Shown: positions 1 through 9,660 of the stretch, piece by piece
Layout: each line of letters starts with the position of its first letter
How positions within the stretch are numbered: position 1 is the first letter of the stretch
DNA from: Cristatella mucedo
Lineage: Eukaryota > Bryozoa > Phylactolaemata > Cristatellidae
Direction: 5' to 3'
DNA: 46,500 bases
Assembly (NCBI GenBank): GCA_009760855.2
Contig: WPIO01000088.1
Coordinates: 1,463,501-1,510,000 of the forward strand
Program-made: the position numbers and the translations under genes
The notes under the pieces: generated by a model
Told to the model about the DNA's origin: nothing
The model's database searches: none
What the model saw: only the letters and a program-made list of their open reading frames with translations

Positions 1-78
1 GGACGTTTGCGACGAGCTGCGGCCCGAGGCCGGCGACCAGCGCGCCGACTCTTAGGCGCGCGCGCTAAGGGCGCTCAC

Positions 79-446
79 CTCAGACCGCTGACGTAGTCGT
101 GCGCGGTGGAGCCGCGAGCGGCGGCTGCGGCCGCCGACGACGGACCGCCGCCGCCGCTCGCTGCTGCTGCCGCCGCCGCCGCCTCATCCTCGACGCGGGC
201 GGCAGCAGCGAGCGCGCCGGCTCCGTCCGAGCTCAAGTTAGCGTCGAGCCTCCACACTAGGATCCCGTCGGTTGCAACGATTGAGTGCAATTCCGCTCCT
301 TCTTTCGTGCACAAGATGTATCGCGTCTCGCCGCTGGATACGGTCAAGAAGCGCTCGCGGACAGCGGCGTCGTCCTCCATTTCCGGAAGTAATCGTGACT
401 TGTAGCCAGCCCATTTATGTCCCGTTGAAAGTGGCGCATGCGACAT
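79..446 (-). CDS. First coding exon of an unrecognised gene (partial, runs off left edge)
   Basis: The minus-strand frame opens at an ATG at 446 and reads 122 complete codons before a good splice donor (CTGAG|GTGAGC, intron from base 78 downward), leaving phase 2. The first ~75 residues look like ordinary protein (mixed charged and hydrophobic, e.g. the stretch RETRYILC-like region followed by HSIVATDGILVWRL). The rest is Ala/Gly/Ser-rich low complexity, ending in DYVSGLR. The ATG at 446 has a poor context. Met23 (ATG at 380-378) has G at -3 and G at +4 and may be the true start. An in-frame stop lies ~45 bases upstream, so the exon begins close to the ATG or is entered through a nearby acceptor. 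I do not recognise the family; alternating beta-type hydrophobic residues would fit a propeller-like N-terminus, but that is a guess. The remaining exons lie outside the window. Confidence 0.55.
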
Positions 447-2550
447 AGATATACGTGGCTGTCTAACTCGCCCGCTCGAGCGAAGTTATCCTCTGGAGTC
501 GGCTCGCTGGAGCGGGCAACGATCGTAAGGATGAAGAGACTGGCCTCGCTATGACGGGTGAGCTGGTTTGCAAAGACAACGCGTCCGGTGCATTTCCGGC
601 TGATCTGCGTTAGAGAATTGTCTATGCTGTCGGCGCCTGGCAGGAAGTTTAAAGTTGCTTCGGCGTCGAATGACGGGACAAAATCCTGAGACCTGGTCTA
701 AAAAAAAAATATATATATATATATATATATTATATAAATTTCTATAATAATTTATGTATTATAGAAAGCCCGGAGTCCCGCCCGTCGGTCGGAGAGTCGC
801 TCCCATGCTTCCGCCACTCCCACGCGGGCGCGAAGCACCGAAAGCGGCTCGTCCGGAAGGCTGCCGCCGCAGACGGCGGGCGGCGTCGGCTAACGGCGCA
901 GCGACCAGGCCGCGCGTCGCTGAAGGCGAGGCGACGCGTGGTCACGCTAGCCGTTGACCCCGTCGTTGACCCCCGAGCCGCCGCCGCGCACTAGAAATTC
1001 GACTGCAGCACCGACGCGGCCGAATACTTGGGCGAAGAAAAGTTGCGAGCGGCGCAGCCGCGAGGAAAATTCAAAAAATTTCGAATCGCCGTAAAAAAAT
1101 GAAAAAATTAAATTAAAAAAAAATTAAATTAAACAAAATTAAATTTAAATTAAAATGTTGAATTGCCATAAAAGCTCGAGAGCTCTGAAATCGGCGGCTT
1201 GGATTGGCTTTTGGAGGTTTTCTCCCCTCCCGGTCTGCTCTCGTTGGAAGGCGAAGCGCTCAACTGTCTCGACGCCGCCGCCGTGAAATTGCCGTGCGGA
1301 GCTCCTTTGCCTTTTTAACTGTGGAATATCCCCTTTTCTTACTTGCAGCTGCATTTCTGGCATTTCTCTACCTACCCCATCGATCAGGTCATAGATCCGC
1401 CGATTGCGACGCAATCTCTCCGCCCGCCGTCGCGGTGGGCCGCACTTTCGCAATGCACGAACGCTTCGTTTCGCTTTCACTTTCGCCGCGCTTTCGCTCT
1501 GCACGAACGGTACTCGATAGCTGCCGCTGCGATGGCGAGGCTGCGGCCAGTCAAGAATCCGTCCACGCCCACTCTCGGTGCCCAGAGGCCACGAGCTCCG
1601 ATCGCTGTGACAGCGAGGACCGGGAGGCTGCCTGCGGCAGCGAGAATCTGCGCGGCACGTGACCATCTGAGCGCTCCCGTGCAAATCGGCCGACGGATTA
1701 CGGATTGAGTAGATTAAGAAGATGAAGGCAGACGGTAAGTAGAGGCAAAAACTATGCGCTCAGATCTGAGGTGAGCTGCTGCGACAGAATGCTGCGATCG
1801 AACGATTCCGCTCAAACAATTCCGAAAAACGTTACCGCTCCTCCAGCCGCGCGTGCGCGATGATTGATTGATTCTGATTCAGATTGATTGATTCAGATTG
1901 ATGATCCCGCGATCGATCAAGCGCGGCGCGCGCGCTAGAGCCGCGAGAGAGAACGAAGGATCCGTGGCAAAGTCACGCTTGCTGATGGCACCAGCACATT
2001 GGACGCTTGAATGAAATGGAAATAGACACCGTCGGTGTAGCGCGACGAACTCGCCGCCGCGACGAATCCGCTTCCAGCGATCCAGCTGATCCAGCGATCC
2101 AGCTCGTTGGTTTTAACTTATTTTCGTGTCAGTTGCGATCTTGAATTCAAGCTCACTCGGTTGCGATCTTAAGAAAGACGATAGCTGGATGAATGATCCG
2201 GATAATTTCTTTTTATAGGCACTCTTTATATTCGGGACCTCTCTTGCTATCTTCAACTGTTACTTTTTTCGTAGATAATCGTGATCCGGTGAGTAGAAAC
2301 GAGGCGGTTGGTTTGCTTGGCTCCTCGGATGGACCGCCACCAAGCACAGCCACGCCCCACCAGACCGTTGTAACGTAGAGCTCTCGCTGAGAATGTGCTT
2401 GTTTTTCCTCACTTGGCGCCTTTAGCTCTTTTCGGGGACATTGATAGCCAATAACTGTCGCCATTCGATGACTCACGTGACTCTAAATTCCGCTAAGGAG
2501 TTGCGGCAGTGCGTCCCGTAAGCTGTTGCTTCCAAAACCTCTCGCGCTCT
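447..2550. other. Gene-free stretch left of the first CT repeat
   Basis: No convincing coding exon. It holds a short A/TA tract at 701-736, a G/C-rich block at 760-1060, an A/T-rich island at 1060-1160, and a 179-codon minus-strand open frame (1145-1684) with no recognisable motif and an arginine-rich, frame-shadow-like composition. The right part may be upstream sequence of the minus-strand edge gene, but no promoter element stands out. Confidence 0.5.
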
Positions 2551-2635
2551 CACTCTTACTCTCTCTCTCTCGCTCTCTCTCACTCTCTCTCTCTCACTCT
2601 CTCTCTCACTTGCTCTCTCTCAATCTCTTTCTCAT

Positions 2636-2666
<31 letters not shown>

Positions 2667-2689
2667 TTTTCTCTCTCTCTCTCTCTCTC

Positions 2690-2746
<57 letters not shown>
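2551..2746. repeat. (CT)n microsatellite
   Basis: About 195 bases of almost pure CT with occasional CA, CG, TTT or AAAT interruptions on the plus strand. All three plus frames stay open only because the strand lacks stop-codon letters. No protein is implied. Confidence 0.95.
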
Positions 2747-2749
<3 letters not shown>

Positions 2750-3124
2750 ATTAATCATTCTCTCATATATATAAAAATATAAAAGACAGGCGAGTTGTGG
2801 TAAAAAGTTGTAAGCGCAGCGCTTTGTCATTAAACAAAATTAATTTAGATCAATAAATTATTTAGAGCCTTCTTCCCAGCCTCTAGGAAATTTCTTACAG
2901 ATACTTAAATATAGATCCAAGTCACTAGAAAGTTCGAGAAAATTTAGAATCGACGCGTTTGCGACTCGCCATTCTTTCTGCGAGAGCCTTGCGCTCGAGA
3001 CCGAAAGCGTGCGATGTTGGCGACGTTTGCTCAGAAAAACTCCAGAACTAGCTTTGATGACTGGCTTGATTTACGGAAGCTCAGAGAAGCGCGTTTGCAG
3101 TTTCCGCTCTGCAAACGCCGCGGC
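2747..3124. other. Gene-free stretch
   Basis: A/T-rich spacer followed by mixed-composition DNA. No exon, RNA gene or recognisable element seen. Confidence 0.4.
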
Positions 3125-3297
3125 GGAGTGATGCCGGTGGCGCCGAGGTGTCTCGCTGTCTTGCGACCTCGTGGTCCCGAGGTAGTGGATTCGATTCCTG
3201 CGGTGGCAGGCGATCTTTTGTTGCCGCTGCAAGCGGTGGCGATAGCCTTAAAGGCTCTTCTGTCGCTATAGAATAGAGGCTGTCAAATTAGCTGGTA
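3125..3297 (+). mobile_element. SINE-B copy (tRNA-derived SINE), diverged
   Basis: The tRNA-like head has a polymerase III B-box-like GATTCGATTCCTGCGG around 3187-3203. It is followed by the family body (GCAAGCGGTGG, then GATAGCC, then AAAGGCTCTTCT) and the tail GAGGCTGTC..AATTAGCTGG. The A-box half is poorly preserved compared with the 27.07-kb and 42.45-kb copies. It faces another SINE-B copy at 3428-3598, making an inverted pair. Confidence 0.75.
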
Positions 3298-3427
3298 TGT
3301 TTCGTGAGAAGACCATTTGGTGCCTCTTTCTCATGACTCGCGCTTGCATCGCCCTCTATGCGAGCAGCCAGCCTGCTAGACTGCCAACCGCGACGCGCAA
3401 TGCAAATTAATGAATGACAATTAATAC

Positions 3428-3600
3428 TAGCTAATTTAAAAGCCTCTTTTTTATGGCTGCAGAAGAGCCCTTAAGGCTATCACCACTGCTTGCAGCGGCA
3501 ATAGAAGATCGCAGACAGCAGGATTCGAACCCACGTGACCTCGGAATCGAAAGGTCTCAAAAAGCAAGGCGCCCTACCTAGCGAAGCCATCGTGGTTCAT
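3428..3600 (-). mobile_element. SINE-B copy, minus strand
   Basis: Read on the minus strand it has an A-box-like region (CGATGGCTTCGCTAGGTAGG), a clear B box (GGGTTCGAATCCTG), the GCAAGCAGTGGTGATAGCC body, GGGCTCTTCTGC, and the AGAGGC..AAATTAGCTAG tail. It lies opposite the plus-strand copy at 3125-3297 with ~130 bases between the tails. Confidence 0.8.
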
Positions 3601-4027
3601 CAAATGCTGCCACGCGACGTGCTCTCCTGCCTCGGCACGCGTCGAACGCTGCGTTCCATCGCCTCGGAAGTGAGCCAAAGGACCAGATGTAGACACAAAG
3701 AGCTGTAGAGGCTCTTCCGGGCCCGAGCCGGACGTTCTCTGCGTCTCCGCCGCCCCCTCTGACTCCGCAGCCACGTGACCAACACTGATCGAACGGCGCC
3801 GGGTTGCCGCGCCGGGCTCGACGACTCCGCGGTCGCTGCAGCACTTTCAGAGCGCGATTGAAAAACCCAAAAACGATGCAACGCACGCGGCTGCACATGC
3901 CGCGATGCTGCGAACTCCTTCCTTCCTGCCACCATTTTTCGACGTCGACCTCTTCCTGGCTCCCTTACGGCGTGTATTTATAACGATAGTATTAATACAT
4001 CTATATCTATCTACATCTTACTAGTTA
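3601..4027. other. Gene-free stretch before LINE-A
   Basis: Overlapping minus-strand open frames are arginine/serine-rich shadows of G/C-rich DNA. No exon or motif supported. Confidence 0.4.
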
Positions 4028-4925
4028 TGGGCAAACCCAGTGCGATTCAGAGATTGGAAAGGCTGCCGCTCAGAATTGGCTCAGCCAGCATATCTCCTAT
4101 CGAATCAGCTCGAAATCTAGGTGTCATGTTCCAAAGTGACCTCTCGTTAGACGACCACATCAGCTCCACCGTCAAATCTGCCTATTTTCAGCTTCATAAC
4201 ATTGCTAAAATTCGGGCTTGTTTAGATAAGAATACCTCGTCTAAGTTGGTCCATGCATTCGTGACATCTCGCCTCGACTTCTGCAACTCACTGCTTGCTG
4301 GCCTCCCAGCATGTGCGATCAGGCGATTGCAGATGGTGCAAAACTCTGCAGCTAGGCTTGTCTGTCGTGAGCGTCGCAGTTGCCACATCACTCCCCTTCT
4401 CGCCGACCTGCACTGGCTGCCAGTCAAGCAACGGATTGACTTCGAGGTTTTGTCGCTCACTTTTAGGTCCCTTCATTCTATGGCTCCAGCCTATCTTTCA
4501 GATATACTACCCCATCAGGCCAAGCATCGTACCACCCGCTTTTCGGAATCCAACAGTCTACAAATACCTCGTACAAACCTTAAATCCTTTGGAGACCGTG
4601 CATTTAGTTCATATGCTCCCAAAGCCTGGAACTCTCTCCCGACCTGCGTCAGAACATCCCCTGACCTGACCACATTTAAAAGGAACTTAAAAACACACCT
4701 ATTTAGGACAGCATTTAGTGGATCCCTGTGATTCATCCTTCATGTGCTTATGCATGCTGACACTGTGCATGCTGCCACTAACCATATTATTTATTTTGTT
4801 TGTTTTTCAAGCATGATATTACTCACCATTCAATTGCATTTCACTTTGCAGCAAATGTAAAGCGCCTAGAAAGAGATTAAGTGCTCTGAGGGCGCTTTAT
4901 CAAGTGCATTCTTATTATTATTATT
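4028..4925 (+). mobile_element. LINE-A: 5'-truncated non-LTR retrotransposon with intact C-terminal RT-ORF end
   Basis: An uninterrupted frame (to stop 4729-4731, ~234 codons) matches the C-terminal part of CR1/L2/Rex1-type LINE polyproteins. Hallmarks in order are NLGVMFQSDLSLDDHISS (~30-48), AFVTSRLDFCNSLLAGLP (~77-94), RLQMVQNSAARLV (~100-112), ADLHWLPVKQRIDFEVL (~126-142), GDRAFSSYAPKAWNSLP (~187-203) and FKRNLKTHLF near the end. The palm with the YADD box is missing: the copy is truncated just before GKPSAIQRL, and the first ATG is coincidental. A ~125-base 3'UTR follows, then a terminal stem-loop (4857-4905: AAAGCGCC pairs with GGCGCTTT, AGAG with CTCT) and a CATTCTTATTATT-type tail. 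This is the best-preserved LINE-A copy here and the reference for the others. Confidence 0.92.
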
Positions 4926-4945
4926 TTAATATAAATACTTATATA

Positions 4946-4978
<33 letters not shown>

Positions 4979-5060
4979 GTGTGTGTGTACGCAATAATTA
5001 TAAGATTTATCTGGCAATATCTCGGTCAGAGCTTCTATACTTCTCGGTACGAGTGTCAAC
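4926..5060. repeat. TA/TG simple repeat after the LINE-A tail
   Basis: The ATT tail of LINE-A runs into a TA-rich tract (about 4938-4978) and a short TGTGTG run. No coding content. Confidence 0.8.
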
Positions 5061-5129
5061 TGCGCCGAAGCTCTTTCATTGGAGGATCTGTTGACTGCTC
5101 ATTGACAGTCCAGACTGCTTTCAGCACCG

Positions 5130-5965
5130 TAGCGTTTCATTACTCTGTACTTGCTTTGCTCAGCATAACCTCAGCCAAGCTGGTCCATTCATTCGCGAAA
5201 TTGCGTCCAAACGTTAGTTGCTCGCCATGTCGCTACCTCGCAGATCGTGCTGCCACTGCAATACCATAAGCAATAACAAGCCAATAGTTCAAAACTCACT
5301 ATCAGTCGCGAAGGTGGCAACTGCCATATTAAACGGCCGTATTATATAATATTATATATCATATTATCACATATATATATCATATATATTGCATTACATC
5401 AATTATGTTATGTTATATTATGTTGTATTGTACGATAGTTCTCTCTGGTGTTCACTGGCTTCGCAGCAACAAGATCGCAGACTTTCAGACTTTGACCCTC
5501 GAGTCTGATACCTTGAACCGTGATTCTTGACCCTTGACTTTTGTGACCCCACTCTTGTCTCTACAGTTCTCGTTTCTCGCTTTCTATTGTCGTGAATACT
5601 TCCGTCTGAGGCTACTCGTCGTGTCGCGTACGCTCGTCTAAATCGTCGTTGAGCTGCTGAGCTTCTAGGCTTCTACTTCTGGAATCCTCCTTTGAACGCC
5701 GTTCCTTCAGTTCGTATGTTCGCAAAGCGTTCAGCTCACTACCGACTGGCATCGCGACATCCCCATGACATGACGAAATTTAGCAAGAAATAAAACACTC
5801 TCTCCTCTTGACATTTACTCGGTCCGCGGGAGATGTATAGTGTATGCTCATGCGCGCTGAAGGTTTGCATGTCGTCATGAAGAAATTAACGTCTTTTCCG
5901 GCAAATGTTAAATGTCAAGAAAGAGTCGAAGTCCCCATTGGAACCGATACCAAATTATTATTGTT
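5130..5965 (+). mobile_element. Strongly degraded LINE-A copy (two conserved patches)
   Basis: At 5168-5260 one plus frame reads AKLVHSFAKLR..., aligning with SKLVHAFVTSR of the intact LINE-A. At 5690-5790 RRSFSSYVRKAFSSLPTGIATSP aligns with GDRAFSSYAPKAWNSLPTCVRTSP. At ~5895-5965 GCAAATGTTAAATGTCAAGAAAGAG resembles the LINE-A 3' terminus and ends in an ATTATTATTG tail. Stops and frameshifts separate the patches, so this is an old dead copy. The stretch between (5340-5430) is A/T-rich simple sequence. Confidence 0.65.
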
Positions 5966-6764
5966 ATTGTGTCATTATAACTTCCAGTAGGACCAGAAAC
6001 ATTAGATTTAATCGTCAAGATAAAGGCAAGTCCTCTCAAGATCGACGCCGAAGAAGAAGTCGAGAAAATACTGAGAAGATTGGTTCGGCAATCGAACACT
6101 GTCTACAATTGTATTTATTTATTTATGATATTGTTATTGTTATTATATATTATATTATAGATATATTATACTTATTTATTTAAAAAATATATCAAATAGA
6201 ACCTTTTAAAAGTATATTATATTGTATTATATTTTTATGATGTTATATTATATATATATGTATATATATTATATTTATTTAACAATTTTTATCAATTAGT
6301 ACTCTTAACAAGTCGGGCATGTTAGAAATGGGATTCGAATCTCCACATTCAAAAGAAAGCATTAAAATGATTAAGGAAAACCGCATGTAACCCAGAAGTT
6401 AACCGAAATCATAGTATCTAAGAATAACGAATTTACCGATCTCTGCTCTGCATCATATACCACATATGCCGCAACTTGTTGAACCTTGGTAAATCGGGGT
6501 GCACGTTTGCAGCTTTTTGAGGTGCATGCTTGTGACTTTTAAGCAGCTTCATTTACAGCGTAGCTTTGTGCATGGGAAATTCTATAACTCGGCTAAAACT
6601 TGACGGATCAGCGTTTTGAAATACTTGACGGTTCAGAATTTTGCGTTTGAGCTCAGCACTGCTTTTACATCACCGTGGCAGTTCATGTCCAATTTCGGTT
6701 TGACAACCTTTCCTATAAATTTCGATAACTTACGCAGGAGAGTTTTGCATAGCGCACTCACAGC
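5966..6764. other. Gene-free, A/T-rich stretch
   Basis: TATT/ATAT-rich simple sequence at 6105-6300, then mixed DNA without recognisable element or exon. Confidence 0.4.
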
Positions 6765-7020
6765 CTAAGCGGCTTTCGGTACGCATTTGGTAGCCAGCAG
6801 ACTTCGTCTCACGCAACAAAGAGAAAGTGGGAAGCATAGCAGAGTTAGCATTGCCGTCGAGGAAGTGAGCAGCGTGGAACTACCAACTCTCGTGACAGCT
6901 GGAAAGGTCAGGCCGCAGTCAGCAGCCAGGGAGTAGATGTTGTCGCGTAGCAATTTTGCACTGCAGAAAAAATTTTGAACTGCAGAAAAAACTTCTGTCG
7001 CCAACAACGGTCTCAAAGAG
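6765..7020 (-). mobile_element. LINE-B C-terminal fragment
   Basis: Minus-strand sequence parallels the 7.79-8.08-kb copy: CTGTCGCCAACAACGGTCTC, the SAADCG-type stretch (here LAADCGLTFPAV), the LLTSSTAML segment, and the shared end GCCTAAGCGGCTTTCGGTACGC on the plus strand. LINE-B is a second CR1/L2-like family, distinct in sequence from LINE-A. The fragment is a short 3' portion without an intact frame. Confidence 0.65.
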
Positions 7021-7384
7021 TAGGAATTTCTAATCTAATCTAGTGTCTGCAGAGGACCCGAGAGCATCACGGGAGGCATCTCGTCCAGTAGTTTAGCAAG
7101 GTTTAAAGGGGCGCAAGCCATGACCTTATGACTTTATGGCCTTATGGGCCAGAGCAAGAATTTTTCACTGTGTAGGTTGATCAGTCGGGAGCTATCAGTC
7201 GTAGCTCCTTTAACACAGGAGACACAACATGGCTGAACTTCTGTGGACATGTCAACTAGCCTTGCTGCTATCGTGAGCTGTGGGGACTTAATGGCATTTT
7301 CGCAGCCCAGTTAAAAGGAAATTGCAGCAGTCCAGCTTAAACGAAACTATGGATCTGGTTAAATTACTAGCAAGCCACCGCGGT
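7021..7384. other. Unassigned stretch between LINE-B fragments
   Basis: No frame or repeat recognised. It contains a short internal repetition (ACCTTATGACTTTATGGCCTTATGG near 7120-7145, partly cited). Confidence 0.4.
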
Positions 7385-7460
7385 AGACAGTACGTATGCA
7401 TGTATGTATGTATGCATGTATGCATGCATGTACGTACGTATGTATGTATGTATTTATTTC
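7385..7460. repeat. (ATGT)n tetranucleotide repeat
   Basis: GTATGCATGTATGTATG-type repeats with interspersed CATG and TACG units, ending just before the LINE-A 3' end at ~7470. Confidence 0.9.
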
Positions 7461-7467
7461 TTTTGTT

Positions 7468-7582
7468 TTCAAGCATGATTTTACTTACCATTCCATTGCA
7501 TTTCACTTTACAGCAAATGTAAAGCGCCTAGAGAGAGATTAAGTTCTCTGAGGGCGCTTTATCGAGTGAATTATTATTATTA
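7468..7582 (+). mobile_element. LINE-A 3' end only (5'-truncated insertion)
   Basis: Starts in the 3'UTR (TTTCAAGCATGATTTTACTTACC), continues through CAGCAAATGTAAAGCGCCTAG and the terminal stem-loop, and ends in ATTATTATTATT. It closely matches the end of the 4.0-kb LINE-A copy. It sits inside tetranucleotide repeats. Confidence 0.9.
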
Positions 7583-7742
7583 TATGTACGTACGTATGTA
7601 CGTATGTATGAATGTACGTACCTTTTGTATGTATGTATGTATGTGTGTGTATATATTGAATATGTGTGTACGTATGCATTGGATATGTATGTATGTATAT
7701 ATGTATGTGTGTACGTATGTATGTACGTATGTATGTATATAG
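7583..7742. repeat. (GTAT/GTAC)n repeat next to a LINE-B 3' end
   Basis: GTACGTACGTATG and GTATGTATG units for ~160 bases. Read on the minus strand it directly follows the LINE-B 3' end (GGAGCTATATACATACATAC), so part of it may be the LINE-B tail. Confidence 0.85.
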
Positions 7743-8087
7743 CTCCATCAGTAACTCCATAAAGCCACAAAGACTGCGTGGGTGTTACGCAGGAGAGTTT
7801 TGTATAGCGCACTCACAGCCTAAGCGGCTTTCGGTACGCATTCGGTAGCCAGCAGACTTCGTCTCACGCAGCAAGGAGAAAGTGGGAAGCATAGCAGAGT
7901 CAGGAGAGCAGTTGAGGTAGTGAGCAGCATTGAAGTAGCAGCTCAGGATAGCTGGAAAGGATGTGCCACAGTCGGCAGCAGGAGATTAGTTGTTGTTGCG
8001 TAAACAAAGTGGAAGCGAGTTCCACAGTCTAGGATCTGCAGGGCTAAAGCTTCTGTCGCCAGCGATCTTTGAGCGGAGGAATAAGTA

Positions 8088-8256
8088 AATAATAAATAAT
8101 GTATTTGATAAAGCGCCCTCAGAGAACTTAATCTCTTTCTAGGCGCTTTACATTTGCTGCAAAGGGAAATGCAATTGAATGGTAAGTAAAATCATACTTG
8201 AAAAACAAACAAAACGAATAACATGGTTAGGGTGACATGCACAGGGTCAGCATGCA
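8088..8256 (-). mobile_element. LINE-A 3' end nested in LINE-B
   Basis: Minus-strand copy running from a (TTA)-type tail (AATAAATAATG on plus) through the stem-loop (TAAAGCGCCCTCAGAGAAC), TTTGCTGCAAAG and the 3'UTR motif CAGGGTCAGCATGC. It is truncated there, abutting a SINE-A copy. Confidence 0.88.
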
Positions 8257-8398
8257 AAATATAATTCATTTATATAGCGCCCCAAGAGAACTTAATCTCT
8301 ATTCGGGCGCTTCACATATGCCTCGGGCTCGAGCCCATGACCTCAGTCAGACCTTGGTCGGGGCGAGCACCTTAACCGCTAGACCAAACCAGCACGGC
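8257..8398 (-). mobile_element. SINE-A: tRNA-derived SINE with LINE-A-type 3' hairpin
   Basis: On the minus strand: GCCGTGCTGGTTTGGTCTAG with an A box (TGGTCTAGCGGTTAAGG), GTGCTCGCCCCGACCAAGG, and a B-box-like GGGCTCGAGCCC. The 3' region follows: GAAGCGCCCGAATAGAGATT then AAGTTCTCTTGGGGCGC, TATATAAATGAATTATATTT. The 3' half matches the terminal stem-loop of LINE-A. This is the best full-length SINE-A here. It is not a functional tRNA gene: the acceptor stem and an ordinary anticodon arm are not formed. Confidence 0.88.
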
Positions 8399-8870
8399 AT
8401 GGAACAGCTAACTTATTGTCCATACAAGACCTGAGGGCACGAGGAGGCTGGAACTGGCAGTTCAGCTGGGTTCAGAGGGGCCAAGTCGTGGCCTTGGCCT
8501 TGCGGATCAGCGTAAAAATTTTGCTCCGTATCCGTTCCCTAACCTTGGAAAGGAATCGAACGTGGCGGCTTGATGCGGAGGCAGTCTTCTTAATGAAGCT
8601 CTTACACTTTAAGCTGCCATCAAAGAGGACAGCTAATTACGAGCGCATGATGACGGTCGCACGACAGAATTGCTAATTAGAAGAGAAACTTCTCCTTGTC
8701 CGGCCGCACTCTTGGGATGTCCTATGAGTAGCAGCTTGGTATCGTCGTTTTGTTTAAGCCAATATGCCGAAATCCAGGATCGGATAACCTCAAGGTAAGC
8801 ATTCAGTTTATCAGTCACAGCAGCCGACTCCGAGGGCTTAAAGAACAAATACAGCTGGGTATCGGCAGCA

Positions 8871-9014
8871 AATAAAATATAATTCCTTTATATAGCGCCT
8901 GAAGAGAACTTATCTCTATTCAGGCGCTTCACTTGTGCCATAGGGCTCAAGCTCATGACCTCGGCCTGACCTTGGCTGGGGCGAGCACAACCACAGGGCC
9001 AAACCAGCTCGGAG
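8871..9014 (-). mobile_element. SINE-A copy splitting the RT YADD box of LINE-B
   Basis: Same family as 8257-8398, including the hairpin (GAAGCGCCTGAATAGAGATA...GGCGCTATATAAAGG) and AATTATATTTTATT tail, with a small deletion in the A box. The LINE-B reading ...AYHFY stops at its 5' side and resumes as AADTQLYL after the tail, so the insertion point falls within the catalytic-box codons. Confidence 0.85.
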
Positions 9015-9043
9015 TAGAAGTGATAAGCATTCGATCATGCTTC

Positions 9044-9118
9044 CCTTGAAGCAAATTAAAATGCCTAAGAAAGAGATTAAGTTCTCTGATGGTGCAACAC
9101 AAATGTATTATTATTATA
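9044..9118 (+). mobile_element. Short LINE-A 3' terminus
   Basis: GAAGCAAATTAAAATGCCTAAG, AAAGAGATTAAGTTCTCTG and a TATTATTATTAT tail: a diverged LINE-A end of ~75 bases inserted in LINE-B. Confidence 0.7.
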
Positions 9119-9660
9119 GTTATAACTATTATAGCCGATCCCATGAGCCTGAATCCCCTTTCCCAGAGGTACGATGTAAATGCGTCAAAGGACCGCGAAA
9201 GGACCCCAAACGAGCTCGGCAGATGACTGGTCTGGTGGATGAGACGTCTCTATCAAGCAACACGCATTGAGCGCGATCAGACAAGTACTATTCGAGTCAC
9301 GCGATTCAAATCAAGGGATAATCAAACAGCACTATTTGAATCGTGCCGGTGTCACATCTGCCAGACCAATCGTTGACGTCAGTATTTCAAGTAGGATGTC
9401 GTGATCAACATTGTCAGATGCAGCCTACAGATCGAGAGAGCAGGATCAGGGTGGTGATATTGCAATCATCGTTGCTACTTAAAATGTAGTTGATCACACG
9501 GACGAGATCAATTTCAGTGGAGTAGTGCAGCTTGAATCCAGATTGCAATTTTTCATCTGAAAACTTAATCTTTTAAGTTTATTCCACGAACTGCTTAGTG
9601 GCAATCTTTAAGAGACTCGAAGGGAGAAAAAGAGAATACGGGAGACTTACCAATAGTTTG

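Larger units (their letters stand above)
7743..9660 (-). mobile_element. LINE-B composite pseudo-element with four nested insertions
   Basis: Read from high to low coordinate on the minus strand, the pieces follow the order of a non-LTR reverse transcriptase. ~9600-9400: KLQSGFKLHYSTEIDLVRVINYI (the QSGF..HSTE motif). Next, after a frameshift and a stop, AASDNVDHDILLEIL (fingers/palm motif with the first catalytic Asp region). ~9340-9150: fragments of the SYLSDRTQ and LGP..IYI.PLGK motifs. ~9015: AYHFY. 8867-8640: AADTQLYLFFKPSESA..LNAYLEVIRSWIS (the YADD region, here Y-A-A-D). ~8630-8500: thumb-like KCKSFIKKTASAS. After missing sequence, 8085-7790: KIAGDRSFSPADPRLWNSLPLCLR and the 3' end. 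Inserts are LINE-A 3' ends (8088-8256 minus, 9044-9118 plus) and SINE-A copies (8257-8398, 8871-9014). It is inactive. Confidence 0.78.

Noticed and set aside
1145-1684. 179-codon minus-strand frame
   Set aside because: No motif or codon pattern of a real gene, and overlapping plus-strand frames are equally long.
4027-4731. Stand-alone host gene starting at the ATG at 4027
   Set aside because: The product is the C-terminal end of a LINE polyprotein; the ATG lies at the truncation point.
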